DNA from: Lycium barbarum
Lineage: Eukaryota > Streptophyta > Magnoliopsida > Solanales > Solanaceae
DNA length: 64,000 nt
Direction of reading: 5' to 3'
Assembly (NCBI RefSeq): GCF_019175385.1
Contig: NC_083345.1
Coordinates: forward strand, 115,492,480-115,556,479
Made by a program: the position numbers and the translations under genes. This document shows, piece by piece, positions 45,895 through 56,723 of the stretch. The notes under the pieces were generated by a model. It was not told the origin of the DNA and made no database searches. It saw nothing but the letters and a program-made list of their open reading frames with translations. Every line of letters begins with the position of its first letter. The stretch's first letter is position 1.

Positions 45895-46215
45895 TCTCTG
45901 AGGGCGCCAAAGACACCCTTTCATGGCCAAAGGATTTTACTTTTATGCATCATCATCTAAGGGCATCATAGTCTAAAGGCATCATCTTCATAGCCTAAAG
46001 ACAACATTTCATGGCCTAAGGAATTTACTTTGTGCATCATCATCCATAGGCGTCATTGTCTAAGGGCATCATCTTCATGGCCTAAAGACACCATTTCATG
46101 GCCTAAAGATCTTATTTCTTGTATCATGACCCTAAGACATCATAGCCAAAGACACCATCTTCATTGTCTGAAGGCATCTCCTCATTATCTGAAGGGAGTT
46201 TGCATTATGTTCATC
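45895..46215. repeat. Minisatellite with CATGGCCTAAAGACACCA units
   Basis: Repeated 'GGCCTAAAGA', 'GGCATCATCTTCAT' and 'CACCATTTCATGG' words with an irregular period of about 30-60 bp. Confidence 0.75.
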
Positions 46216-46344
46216 GTACTTTATAGTTGAGCACTAACCATCTTATCCAACCATAAACATGAGTCACCTCTCATCAAATTCTCTACCTGTGCCTCACACC
46301 TGAACTCAATATCGTCAAACCCTTTCAGGGACCTCTTTTCGTCT

Positions 46345-46526
46345 CTCAATATGAACTACGCCTGACCTGATTCCCGCGGTGGGATACGTAGGCAGCCTCT
46401 ATAAGGCTCGGTCTCGTCATTTGAAAAATCTCAACATCCTCCTGTGCCAGAAACTGGGACAAATTTTAAGGGCGTCATCGCAGCTCAACATCCTCCTATG
46501 CCAGAAACTGGGACAAATCTTAAGGG
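46345..46526. repeat. Tandem 49-bp duplication beside a conserved GGATACGTAGGCA box
   Basis: 'CTCAACATCCTCCTGTGCCA' and the following bases occur twice in tandem (46428 and 46477). Just upstream, CCTGATTCCCGCGG...GGGATACGTAGGCAG (46359-46395) resembles CCTGATTCTCGTGC...AGATATGTAGGCAA at 48071-48106, so the box occurs twice in the interior. Confidence 0.75.
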
Positions 46527-46984
46527 CATCGGTGCACGACGACATCGAGAGACATGAGAGTTGTGGTCAACAGAGGCATTAGACAAAAGAAAACTTCGGA
46601 GAAGGGGCATTCGCTTTGTTTCACAATGTGTCACAGTTCCAATTGGCCAAGACTTAGAAATGGATAGAGGTTACAAGTCCAGACAAAGTTGGAAGCATGA
46701 AGCGTCAAGAGCCAGATCTTCAAAGTCAACGCGAATCAACCCTCCCCAAAAAACTTACAATTTTTCTCTGGATGCAGATCTCCAAATAGCGGAGTTTGAA
46801 ATATTTGATGTTTGCGGCTTGGCAAGGATCGCGCGTCGAACGGTTTGAACATTCTTATAACAATTATGCCTCTCAAACATTAATAATTCTCGAAGTCTGC
46901 AATAAATTAATGTTTGGGTCTTACAAATGATTTTCAATATATCAGCGCACAAATATTATTGTTTTCAAAATCTTTGCATAAGTG

Positions 46985-47465
46985 CTCTCAAATGCACTGC
47001 ATATGCACTATTGCTTTAAATTCCCCACACTATATATGCACTATTGCTTTAAATGCCCGCACTGCATATGTATTATTGCTTTAAATGCCCCGCACTGCAT
47101 ATGCACTACTGTTTTCAAATGCCCTGCACTGCACATGCACTACTGCTTTCAAACGCACCGCACATACATTGCATCATGGCTCGCAAACGCAACGCACATG
47201 CATCGCATTCAGATGCCCTGCAAACGCACTGCATCAATGCTCGCAAACGCACCGCACACGCATTGCACTATTACTTTCAAACGCCCTGCAAACGCACTGC
47301 ATCCATGCTCTGAAATGCACCGCACACACATAGCATAGCTGCCTTCAAAAGGCTTTGCACCGCACACGCATCGCACAAATGCTTTCATCCGCGTCGCACA
47401 AATGCTTACAAATGCACATGCACCGAACAAATGCTTTAAATTCACCGTACAAACGCTCTGCACCA
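46985..47465. repeat. GCACTGCATATGCACTA minisatellite
   Basis: About eleven diverging copies of a 40-45-bp unit with 'GCACTGCAYATGCACTAYTG' and 'CTTTCAAACGC' words. Early copies are most alike and later ones drift. Frames rich in Cys/His/Ala come from the repeat and are not supported as a gene. Confidence 0.88.
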
Positions 47466-47479
47466 TGAATCATGTTGGT

Positions 47480-48235
47480 TTAAAGAAAACCTCATTTTCA
47501 TCAATCAGTGGGTTTCGGAAGAAAACCTCATTATGCTGGCTTGGAAAGCCTCATTTCTCATAAACCATTTGGCTTAAATAGCCCATTTCATATCTGGTTT
47601 AACGCCTCATTAATCATCGCCGAAAGGCATCATTCTCATGAATCATCAGCCTAGAACCTCATTTGCATTAGCCCCGCAAAGGCTATCATTTATTTAAATC
47701 ATCGCAGCTTTTATGGGTTTATTTTACATTGCTTTACTTTCCACATTTATTTTACTAACTATTTTATCTAGTTTAAGTTTCGCAGGAGATTTAGCGCAAC
47801 GTGGAACTATTTCTTTGGCAGCGAACTGGGGCAATTGGTTGGGAAGGATAATCAGACTTCCCGACAAGGGTCGAAGATCTATCTCGAACACTCGCCTCCA
47901 ACTCCCAAATATCCCGCTTGCGTTCCAGCACGTTCAGTTTTCAGAATTCACGAGTTCTATCATAATACCCGGTGTCATCATAATTCGACACTGGGATAAT
48001 ATTTTGCAAAAGTTTGCGCCAATTGGGATTCGTCATTCATAGGTGTCGTAGTCATCCCAGAACTATACACGGCCTGATTCTCGTGCAGCCCGAGATATGT
48101 AGGCAACCCGGAGACCGGAGTTCGGCCATAATCCTCTCAAAATTTTCTTACCTTTAATCTCTCTGAAATCCTGCAGCCGGGACAAAATAGGTTACTGAGT
48201 CAACGTCTTTGCCCGAAAATTCTTCCATCATTACC
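47480..48235 (+). other. 3' non-coding part of the retrotransposon interior
   Basis: Loose repeats of 'CCTCATT...CATC' run to about 47700. An unassigned open frame follows (47713-48042, beginning with a hydrophobic stretch), then a second GATATGTAGGCA box. The frame lacks any pol motif. It could be the eroded 3' end of a former pol or extra ORF. Confidence 0.45.
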
Positions 48236-48253
48236 GGGCAAAGAGGGACAAGT
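48236..48253 (+). promoter_or_regulatory. Polypurine tract before the 3' LTR
   Basis: GGGCAAAGAGGGACAAG directly precedes the 3' LTR start TGTTGACACC. It is purine-rich with two pyrimidine interruptions, in the position expected for the plus-strand primer. Confidence 0.7.
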
Positions 48254-48415
48254 TGTTGACACCTAATTTTGTCCCATTTTTTCCAAAATATTTGTTTATG
48301 CTTCTAGTATTTTGGCAACTTCGAAAATTAATTATTCATATTTTACAAAAATATTAACTTTTATTAATATCCGCGTTTCACCACCCTATTGTAGTCACTA
48401 GCTATTATTATGATG

Positions 48416-48465
<50 letters not shown>

Positions 48466-51400
48466 CATTGTTATTTTATTATTGCCGCTATTAGGATAAT
48501 CCGCACTTTTATCATTTCAGCATTTCTACCGCCTTATGCACACGCATCGCATTTATTTTCCCACAGTTAAGTAATAGTACTTATTTACTGTTGATTTTCA
48601 AAATATTATTGCATGGATATTACGACGTCGTATAATTTATTATCTGAGCACTAATAATTAAATGTTTTATATTAGATAATATTTTAGCACACGTTAGCAT
48701 ATGTTAATTGAAATAGGTCTTTTATTTAAAACTAGAAGCCTAAATTATTTATTTCATTCAGCCCATATTTTTAATTCGTCTAACCCAAATCCGCCCCAAT
48801 CAATTTATAAATATTTTCGAATTAGCTCACATTTTATTCATCAGCCCACTATTCACTTAACCCGGACCCGACCCGGCTCATTCAAACAAATGAAAGAAGT
48901 AGGGTTTCTACTCCTTTAAGATCCGCCGCATACACCTTTCTCTCTCTTCTTCCTCTCTTCTCCTCTTTCGCTTCTCTCTCTCATCAACGATGCAAATAGC
49001 AAAATCATCAGGGTCCTTTCGTTCCCAACAGGCCTTGCATGGCAAATTTGGGAAAGAAATTAATGAGTTGGCCTTTTTCCTTCAGAAGGTCAGCGGTTGA
49101 AATTGGGATTTTTTTTTTCTTTCCCCTGCACTCTGCTTTCAATCTGAAACGATTGTAATGGGCTTCGTCTGTTTGTGAGATAAAAAAATCATTTTCTGTA
49201 TCAATGCTTTTTACTTTCGGGTACGAAGCTTTAATGAGCTTTGTCCATTTCTCTGATTGGTTGTCATCCGAACGTTGTTGATTCAAAATCCTGCCCATTC
49301 TATAAAACCCCAAGAAACCCTAGCAATCCCCCTATAAATAATCGTTTCTGCAAATCCATTAGGGAGTTCTTTTGATCACCTAAATTCCCTAAAAATATAT
49401 TAAAGTTTTCAGCCGCAAAATTCCACCTACGCAAAGCATACGTTTAGCCGCCTAAGAATACTCCGAAATATCAGTCCTTTTAGCCGTTATAATCTTGTTT
49501 TAATATTGAGTCAAATAACAAGTCATTTTTTTTTGTTTTGTTTGTCTTGGTATTGCTTCGAATCCGAGCATCGCAAGCTCGGATTTGGAGTCTTCGAGGT
49601 AGATTGGAAACCCCCGCACCTCAGATTCGCTGCACCCGAAGAAGGTAATTCCCCTTTTCTTCTATGTTTTTTTTTTTTGCATTTTTCTGTTTCTTAGTTG
49701 CTACGTGTTAGCTTAGTTTTTTGTCAGTTTGTGATTAAGAATGTTTATGTGATGAATTAGTTAGCCAAATAATGTTTCCCTGTGTTAGTTTAGTTTAATA
49801 GTTAAGCCTATTTATAGGTCAGTTTTGGCTAGACTTATTTTGTTTTCTACATTAGTTTAGCCGAACTTAGTTCTAACAGGTCTTATGTGTTGTTATAGCA
49901 ATGTCTATCTCAGTTAAGCATGATTTAGCTATTAGTTTAATCTGTTTAGTTAAACATGCATTAGGATCTATTTCAGGCCATTCTGTCTGCGCTGAATGTG
50001 TATTATATATTCGTTTGCTCTAATTAATCATGATTTATATGTGTCTTGTTGGAACTGATTATCTAGGGAGATTTACATGTTGCCAGAATTTCACTGTGTT
50101 AGTATTAAGGTTTAGACATGATTTGATTCCGTTTGGTTAAACATGATAGTGCTGCCGTAATTCTCCCTTCCCTTTTGTTTATTTTTTTGTTGTATTGGAG
50201 GTTTATCTGTTCTGTGTTAGTTTGGTTTACTGCTTTCGTATAATTTATAGGTGTAGTTTAATGTCTATAATGTGCTAGAGTAGTCCGGTTATAGGTGTGG
50301 GTTATATAAGACTATATAAGCTAATTTAACTAGTTACTAAGCATGCTGACCATGTCAATAATGCTCTTATATTTTGGTAACTAAATTTATTTGTTAGGTT
50401 AAATCAGTTCGGTTCGATATGGTCTGAATGTGTTGCATAAGTTAAATCTCGACTTAATGGCACGATCAATTCCAATTAAGCACGTTTTCATGAACTAGTT
50501 TGATTCCGTCCTATTCCCATAATAAAGCATGGTTCTTATAGACTGATTCTGTGTTATCAAGAATGATGTTATATGTTTCTTATTAACCGGATGTGAATCA
50601 GTTGATTATGTCTCATGTGCTATTTATAGTCTTAAGTAAATCTGACTTTGGTTGTTGACTCGACTTATGTGATCAAGCACGTGCATTTAAGCCTATGTCA
50701 TTTCGAATCTATATATTCATGTTGTGACTGTGGGCCTTTTGGTTCTAATAGCATGGCTAGGATATTCAATCCCCTTTCCTTCAGACTAATATGCAAACTA
50801 ATATTAACATTCGAAGCATGCCTATACTAGCTTAAAGTTGAACTCATAATCTTAGAAAGAATCTGGCAGTCTCTGTACTCTCACTAAAACTGCTCATTCT
50901 ATTCCTGTCATGCTCGCATTGCCATTTTGAGATCAACATGCATTCAGTTTTGCTTTCACCTGTAGATAGTCTCGTCTGTACTTTCTTTGCAAACTTGCCC
51001 ATTTTATCTGATTTCATGTAGCATAAATTTCGGCTGCCAGCTCTCGTCTTGGGTTTGAATATTTTCTCTAAGTGTCCTTTTATTGTGTATGTGCTAATTC
51101 AGGTTGTACACTTAACTTCTCTATTTAAGCCTTAGCTTTTATTTAGATACTAATCCTTTTCCTTTCATTTTTGCATGACCACCGCATACGAGTCCGAGGG
51201 ACTCGTTCTTCTTCTATACTCGGCATTGGGCTAAAGCCCAACAGAACATTCTTCTCGAGTCAGCCCCATCAGCTGTGTAAAAAGATTCTGGGCCAAAGCC
51301 CAATAGCAAAACAAATCGCAGCAGTGGTCCTAAGAATGGGCCGATCCGTTCGCTCTTCTTTCCCCTCTATCTTATTTTTCGTTGTGTATTCTTGATTTAC

Positions 51401-51930
51401 CTATATGACTAACACTTTATTTTGTCTCTTAGCTTAGATGAATTATAGGAGAATTAGTAGAGTTAGTTTCGTGTAATGGGTAGTTAATTTAAGGAAAACC
51501 TACGATTATTATATTTTGCAAATCTTATTTTAAGTAGCATTTTTATTTAAAGCCTTAGCAATATTTATAAGTCTTATTTTAAACAACGTTATTATATTTC
51601 CCTTTAAAACCTTAGTAACATTATAACCCCTTTTCTTAAAATTTAAGCACCCTATTTAGCATTAATTAATTAACCTAAGTTTGGCCGGATAACCGTTAGT
51701 TACGGATCTTAGAGGATGCCTAACCCCTTCCCTTTAGGATGATTAGAACCCTTACCTAGAATTAAGATTTAAGCAGACCATTAACGAGGTTTAGACAACT
51801 TTACCTTAGTTAAATAATTAGGTGTCCTAATTCACCTTTAAAATCAATTAGGTGGCGACTCCTTAAAACAAAAAATAGGAATCTCCAATATGTTGTACCT
51901 AATTTAACCCGTTTAAAATGGGGTATAACA
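48254..51930 (+). repeat. 3' LTR of the 36199-51930 element
   Basis: 3677 bp, nearly identical to the 5' LTR. It has a longer pure (TTA)n tract (48420-48465), one copy of the 46-bp block that is doubled in the 5' LTR, and scattered substitutions. It ends AAAATGGGGTATAACA at 51930, next to the duplication GCTGT and the transposase reading frame. Confidence 0.93.
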
Positions 51931-51935
51931 GCTGT

Positions 51936-52166
51936 GCATGTAAGTGATGGCAAGATCTTTTGGTTCACAAGTTAATTCGCAATAGGTGATGATTAGGTTC
52001 ACAAAATCATCGAACATAACATCTCTTTGGACAGTCATCGCTATCGTCTTTAACGTGTCACTACCCTTCCATCGCCAAATATATCGATTGTTCTTCTCGA
52101 TCCATTCACCATGGCAATCAACCCCTATTGTTATTGAGTCCCCCATTAGTGGTGTTCGAGGTACCT
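51936..52166 (-). pseudogene. MULE transposase, N-terminal exon (right of the LTR element)
   Basis: On the minus strand a likely acceptor ATATCTTCAG precedes the exon. ATG at 52146 starts MGDSITIGVDCHGEW, then RDVMFDDFVNLIITYCELTC and DLAITYMH at the break. This N-terminus is typical of Ulp1-associated MULE transposases. The reading frame continues on the other side of the retrotransposon (36193 downward, NSFENQRVLPFK). The 5-bp duplication lies in the codons between. Confidence 0.87.
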
Positions 52167-52230
52167 GAAGATATTTTGTTTAACAAAAAATTGGTCATGA
52201 GAGTACATACCAATCTATAACAAAATAAAA

Positions 52231-52960
52231 CAGCTGCAGCAGTTGTTCCAACAGATTATTGACTTATTGGAACAAGTGGACTACTTGTTGCAACAGGTAA
52301 TAAAATTGTTACAACAAGTCACTAATCTGTTGGAGTCAGCTTCAGTTTTTTTGGGGTAATGTTTCAGACTGTTGAAGATGTCCAATAGATTATCGAGTTG
52401 TTACAACAAGTGTATTACTTATTGCAATAAGTAGTACACTTGTTGCAGCAAGTCAATAATCTATTGGAAGCAGCTTCAGTTTTTTGGATTTTGTTTTAGA
52501 CTGTTGAAGATGTCCAACAGATTATTGACTTGCTGCAACAAGTTGGATACTTGTTGCAACAGGTATTCCACTTGTTGCAGCAATCAATAATCTGTTAGAA
52601 GCAGCTTCAGTTTTTTGGGTTCCGTTTCAGACAAAAACTGAAGCTGACTCCAACAGATAGTTGAGTTGTTGCAACAAGTGGAACACCTGTTGCAACAACT
52701 ATACAACTTGTTGCAGCAAGTCAATAATCTATTGGAAGCAGCTTCAGTTTTTTAGGTTCTGTTTCAAACAAAAACTGAAGCCGACTCCGACAGATCGTTG
52801 AGTTGTTGCAACAAGTGGAATACCTATTGCAACAACTCACTCAGTTGTTGCAGGTTATTTATTTAACAATTACAACAACTTCATAATCTGTTGTAGAAGT
52901 TGCAACAACCACATTATATGTTGCAACAACTACAACAACTACTGTAAGTTGTTGGAAAAT
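52231..52960. repeat. CTGTTGCAACAG minisatellite, array G, with a longer higher-order unit
   Basis: Upstream of the transposase N-terminal exon (its first intron or leader). A higher-order unit of about 130-145 bp combines GTTGCAACAAGT units with a 'GCAGCTTCAGTTTTTTGGG' block and, in the last two units, its inverted partner AAAAACTGAAGC. Four such blocks are seen (near 52330, 52458, 52602 and 52738). Confidence 0.88.
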
Positions 52961-53024
52961 CAGTAGATTTATACCCAGGTGAAAAATTGAAATAAAACAG
53001 CATTGTTGTACTTACCAAATGAGC

Positions 53025-53342
53025 GGAAAACACTTATGAAGTAATTTCTAGTGCTACACCAGCAAAATCCAGTCAAAAAATTGCAAAATCGGGTGGTCAC
53101 GTTTTTTTCTTTCTTGAGCAACAATGGCGGACGAAGAAGAAGAAGAATAAGAAGAAAGTAGAACAATGGAATGAGTTATGAAGTAATTCCCAGTGCTACA
53201 CGAATGAAATTCAATCAAAAAATTGCAAAATCAGGTGGTCTTATTTTTTTCTTTCTTGAGCAATAATGGCAGACGAAGAAGAAGAAGAAGAAGAAGAAGA
53301 AGAAGAAGAAGAAGAAGAAGAAGAAGAAGAAGAAGAAGAAAC
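53025..53342. repeat. 143-bp duplication with expanded (GAA)n
   Basis: A block with 'AAAAAATTGCAAAATC' followed by 'TTTTTTTCTTTCTTGAGCAA' occurs twice (from about 53034 and 53178). The second copy carries a (GAA)n of about 22 units (53274-53341). This is the 5' leader region of the transposase gene on the minus strand. Poly-Arg and poly-Glu frames here are the microsatellite. Confidence 0.85.
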
Positions 53343-53711
53343 GAGCAGCAGAATAAGAAGAAGCAGCAAGAAGAAGAAGAAGAAGAAACGAAGCAAAACA
53401 AAAAAGCCAAAAATGGTGGAAACGACGCAGGGAAACAGAAAAATTGGCGCGTTTTTTTGGCTCTGTAGGGTTTATATGGATTGGGTCAAAGTGTTAAAAA
53501 TAAAACTTGGGAGCAAAGTGTAAAAAACAAAGCTTGGGGTCAAAGTGTTAAAAATATAACTTTGGGGCAAGTCAAAACTCCCTAATCACTAATCCAAAGT
53601 TTATCAGCCCTACTCAATTAAAAAAACTAGAGTTACCCCAACTCAATTTTAAAACCTATTTGTCACCTTTAATTAAAAGCCCCAGCAAAAGTGTCCACAA
53701 AAAGTTAGAAT

Positions 53712-54042
53712 TGTTATAAACCATTTGTCAAGTTGTATTTTGGATGTATTATTAATGACTATACAACTCAAAGTGTAAATTGTACCACTTGACTTAAAGT
53801 GGTAAATACAACTTACACTTGCAAGTTTTATCGTAGTTGTTTCTTAATCGTACCAAGTTGAATCCATCAACTTGCACAAGTTGTATATTGTAGGTTGAGG
53901 GGCAAACTTCGTCTATAAATAAGGAGTTTTGTCTTCTCATTTGTAACACCAAGAAAAGTGATAATACAATCTCTCCCTCCTCTCAACAAAGTTATTGATT
54001 TGCTTCTCTTATTTATTTGCAATTATATATAGTTTTATAACA
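53712..54042 (+). mobile_element. Small LTR, probably copia type, 5' end of a decayed element
   Basis: The 331-bp LTR starts TGTTATAAACC and ends TTTTATAACA, so the termini are inverted repeats of each other (TGTTATAA/TTATAACA). A TATA box lies at 53914 (TATAAATAAGG). It is followed by CGTTATCAGCACGAGACTC, a primer-binding region common in one group of plant copia elements. It starts 20 bp right of the MULE target duplication. No second LTR was found in the window. Confidence 0.75.
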
Positions 54043-55930
54043 CGTTATCAGCACGAGACTCTGCTATCTTGAGCATTTACTCTGAAAAGAAGCAAATAAT
54101 TATGGTTGAGAGAAGTTTGAATTACCGTTAAAGGTAAGCACGTTTATGCCTCGTAATTTTATTGCTATACATACCTCAAGTCGGTGTAGTGGATTTTATT
54201 GCTTATGTTACTGCCCGTCCCAGGACTTTCAATATCTCCATAAGTTTCTTTAAGGCCTTTTGGATACAACTAAGTACTATCTGTATCCATACCTGTCAAT
54301 AAAGGAGATTTCATTACTGCACATTACCGTAGCTACTATGTGTCCTATTGATATGTGATAATTAAATGTATAATATGCACTTCAATCTGTTTTGTGCTTT
54401 GGTACCAAAATCGACAGAAGCATAGTAGTACCAATATTCTGCAGCCGGGAGGTTAGTATGCCATGAATATTTTAAATTATTTAATTTATGCTTTTACATG
54501 ATAATATTTCAGTTATGCCTATAATAACCGGAAATGGTGATATCATTATAGGCTTGTTGTGGTTACAACTGAAGATGTGTTTGAGAAAATTTCTATATCA
54601 TATATATGTCTCGATTTGCTCCTGAAGTAGTAATATCTTAAAAGAGGTCCGAAGCTATCACAATTTGATATGCTTAAGGCAAGTTTAGATAATTATATTT
54701 ATTCTTGAAGAATGAAAACTTTTGATAAATGTTGCATATACAGATTCATTCCATGAAGTGAAAGTGATAGTATGTAGTAAAGTCTATAAATATGAACGTG
54801 CATTTGGTTGTAAAAATATGACGATTCATCCCCAGAAGAGGTAGAATAATTGAAGAAATATTTTGAATATTCTATACTCCCGAAGTAGTAAACTTAGAAA
54901 TTTGCTCCCAAAGTAGCTAACTTTGAACTCTACTCCCGAAGTAGTAGAACTTGAACTCTACTCCCGAAGTATTAGAACTTTGAACTCTACCCCAAAATAG
55001 TAGGACTCTGAAATCTACTCCCGAAGTAGTAAAATTCTGAAATTTACTCTTGAAGTAGTAAATAACTCCGAGATCTACTCCTGAAGTAGTAAGACCTTAA
55101 AATATAGTCTCGCAGTAGTAAACATTTAAACTTTACTCCCGAAGTGGTAAAACTTTAAACTTTACTCCTGACGCAGAAAGCATTGGCAAAATATCTGAGA
55201 AATATTTGAAGCAATGTCTTCTTGTGCTTGTGCAAAATAACGAGCTATTGATGAACGTCGTATTGCAAGCACATTTGAATAATGAGGATTCATTTCCCGA
55301 AGTGAATGAAGAAATACCACAACCTATATCTTGGAGAGATAAAATACAAGGAATATACATTTTATTTGTGTGGTATGAAATTAAGACGTTGCAGCACGTA
55401 CATGTCGTACGTAGAAACATATTAAATAATTTTATCAAAGGATCATTCGAAGGCAAAAGGGAACATAATAGAATGCTTTCTACTATAACCACATTGATAC
55501 ATTATGGTAGTTGTTATTGATATCCTTGAAGGAAATAAACATTAATGTATCTCTTCCTGAAGGATGTGATTATTATGTGGTTGCCGCTTTGATACAAAAT
55601 ATTCAGATGTTAATGGCTAATCTCCTTGAAGGAGATATTTGAAATACAGAAGTTTGGAGCTTAACGTTTACTTTCATAATTTACGGTTTAAAATTGTGTT
55701 TAAATTTCCATTTGATTATTGTTTTCCTTCATGACTCCAGTAGTGTCTAGCCAAATTTTCTTTTGTGATACCAGAAGTATCTAAAAATATTTGGTAGTGA
55801 AAACTAATGATCAAGGGCTCTAGAAGAGCTAATTATTTATTTATAAATATCATGACACCAACAATTTCCAAATAGTATCTAATTATGGTAAATAAATTAA
55901 AGTCTCTCGAAGAGGATATCTATGATAGCA
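54043..55930 (+). pseudogene. Decayed internal region of the small-LTR element
   Basis: No intact gag or pol frame. A tandem array of about nine 28-34-bp units around ACTCCCGAAGTAGTA runs from about 54878 to 55165. Downstream 'CTCCTTGAAGGAGAT' and 'CCAGAAGTATCT' words suggest further eroded repeats. A 104-codon frame at 55206-55520 has no clear motif. The 3' end is not defined. Confidence 0.5.
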
Positions 55931-55964
55931 TCATTTGTCCTAGATCGTAATCGTTACGATCGGA

Positions 55965-56620
55965 ACATAGATTATAGTAATTTGGACAGAAACAGTCAGA
56001 TCTGGCAGGAAGCGGCTTTCTGTTTTGAATACAATCCGGTTATTGATGGTGATGATGGTCAGATCTGGACGGAAACATTCAGATCTGGACAGAATCTGAC
56101 CGGAAACAGTGAGATCTGACCTGAATGTGACCGAAAAATATAAAATACACTGATTTGTTGTATACACACAGTGTATACAGTGTTTTTCGCATGTATTTTG
56201 AAGAACATCTTTTTGTATACAAATGAATATAGTGAATTTGAAGTGTATACAAATGAATAGAGTGAATTTTATTTCTTCAGTTTTTGAGTGTATTCGTTAT
56301 TTGTTTTAGTGCAAAATTCAATGTTCTGGGGTGTATTTTGAAGGATATTTTTTTGTATACAACTGATTTTAAATATAATAACGTGAATACAGTATAAAAA
56401 GTAGCTACAAAAGAATACAGTTGAGTTGAATACATTTGACTTGAATACAACTTAGTGAATACATCTGACTTGAATACATCGAAATCCAACTTGAATATAG
56501 CGAAATCTGAACTTGAATACAGCGAAATCTGACTTAGCCGAATTTTGAATACAATTCGAATTGTGAATACAATCTACTATAGCGCGTGAATACAATCTAC
56601 TGTAGTTATGAAATGTAATT
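55965..56620. repeat. Two tandem repeats: CAGATCTGGAC units and GAATACA units
   Basis: Near 55985-56120, 'CAGATCTGGACRGAAA' recurs four to five times with spacing of about 20-60 bp. From about 56385 to 56600, 'TTGAATACA(A/G)CGAAATCTGA' and GAATACAATCTACT units recur. No coding support. Confidence 0.65.
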
Positions 56621-56723
56621 AACTAAAGTGTAGCTATGCCAAATTTTTAACCCTTAAAATGTAGTCATTTATGAAATTTCCCCTTCAATTTAATGCTTAC
56701 CTTTAGGTTGATTTACCCGTTAG

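Larger units (their letters stand above)
36199..51930 (+). mobile_element. Complete LTR retrotransposon without pol (Tat/Ogre-like), 15.7 kb
   Basis: Two long LTRs (36199-39933 and 48254-51930) flank an 8.3-kb interior. The primer-binding site is at 39937 and a polypurine tract lies just before the 3' LTR. Flanks GTTGT (36194-36198) and GCTGT (51931-51935) are the 5-bp duplication with one change. The interior holds a gag-like start but no protease, reverse transcriptase, RNase H or integrase motif, and several minisatellites near the 3' end. Very long LTRs and tandem repeats before the 3' LTR are features of the Tat/Ogre group. It is non-autonomous and recent, since the LTRs differ by only about 1-2 percent by eye. 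Confidence 0.92.
19138..53683. mobile_element. Large Mutator-like element (MULE) with Ulp1-like and transposase genes
   Basis: A perfect 9-bp repeat AGCAAAAGT (19129-19137 and 53684-53692) flanks the unit. The left end reads GGGAAGAATAAAC and then GGTGACAAA. The right end, read inward, gives GGGGCTTTTAATTAA and then GGTGACAAA, a degenerate inverted terminus. Inside are a DUF1985/Ulp1-like gene on + and a MULE transposase on -, converging near 32000-34050, which is the gene content of Kaonashi/CUMULE-type MULEs. Three retroelement insertions account for about 23 kb, leaving a core of roughly 11 kb. Both genes are broken, so the copy cannot move itself. Confidence 0.85.

Noticed and set aside
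46982..47466. Cys/His-rich frames in three phases
   Set aside because: Products of the GCACTGCATATGCAC minisatellite; every frame is open because the unit lacks stops.
53223..53523. Overlapping frames encoding poly-Arg or poly-Glu
   Set aside because: Both are read-throughs of one (GAA)n microsatellite in the leader region of the transposase gene.
53712..55930. Endogenous pararetrovirus
   Set aside because: No coat, movement or reverse transcriptase motif; TG...CA LTR ends and the primer-binding region fit a small LTR retrotransposon.
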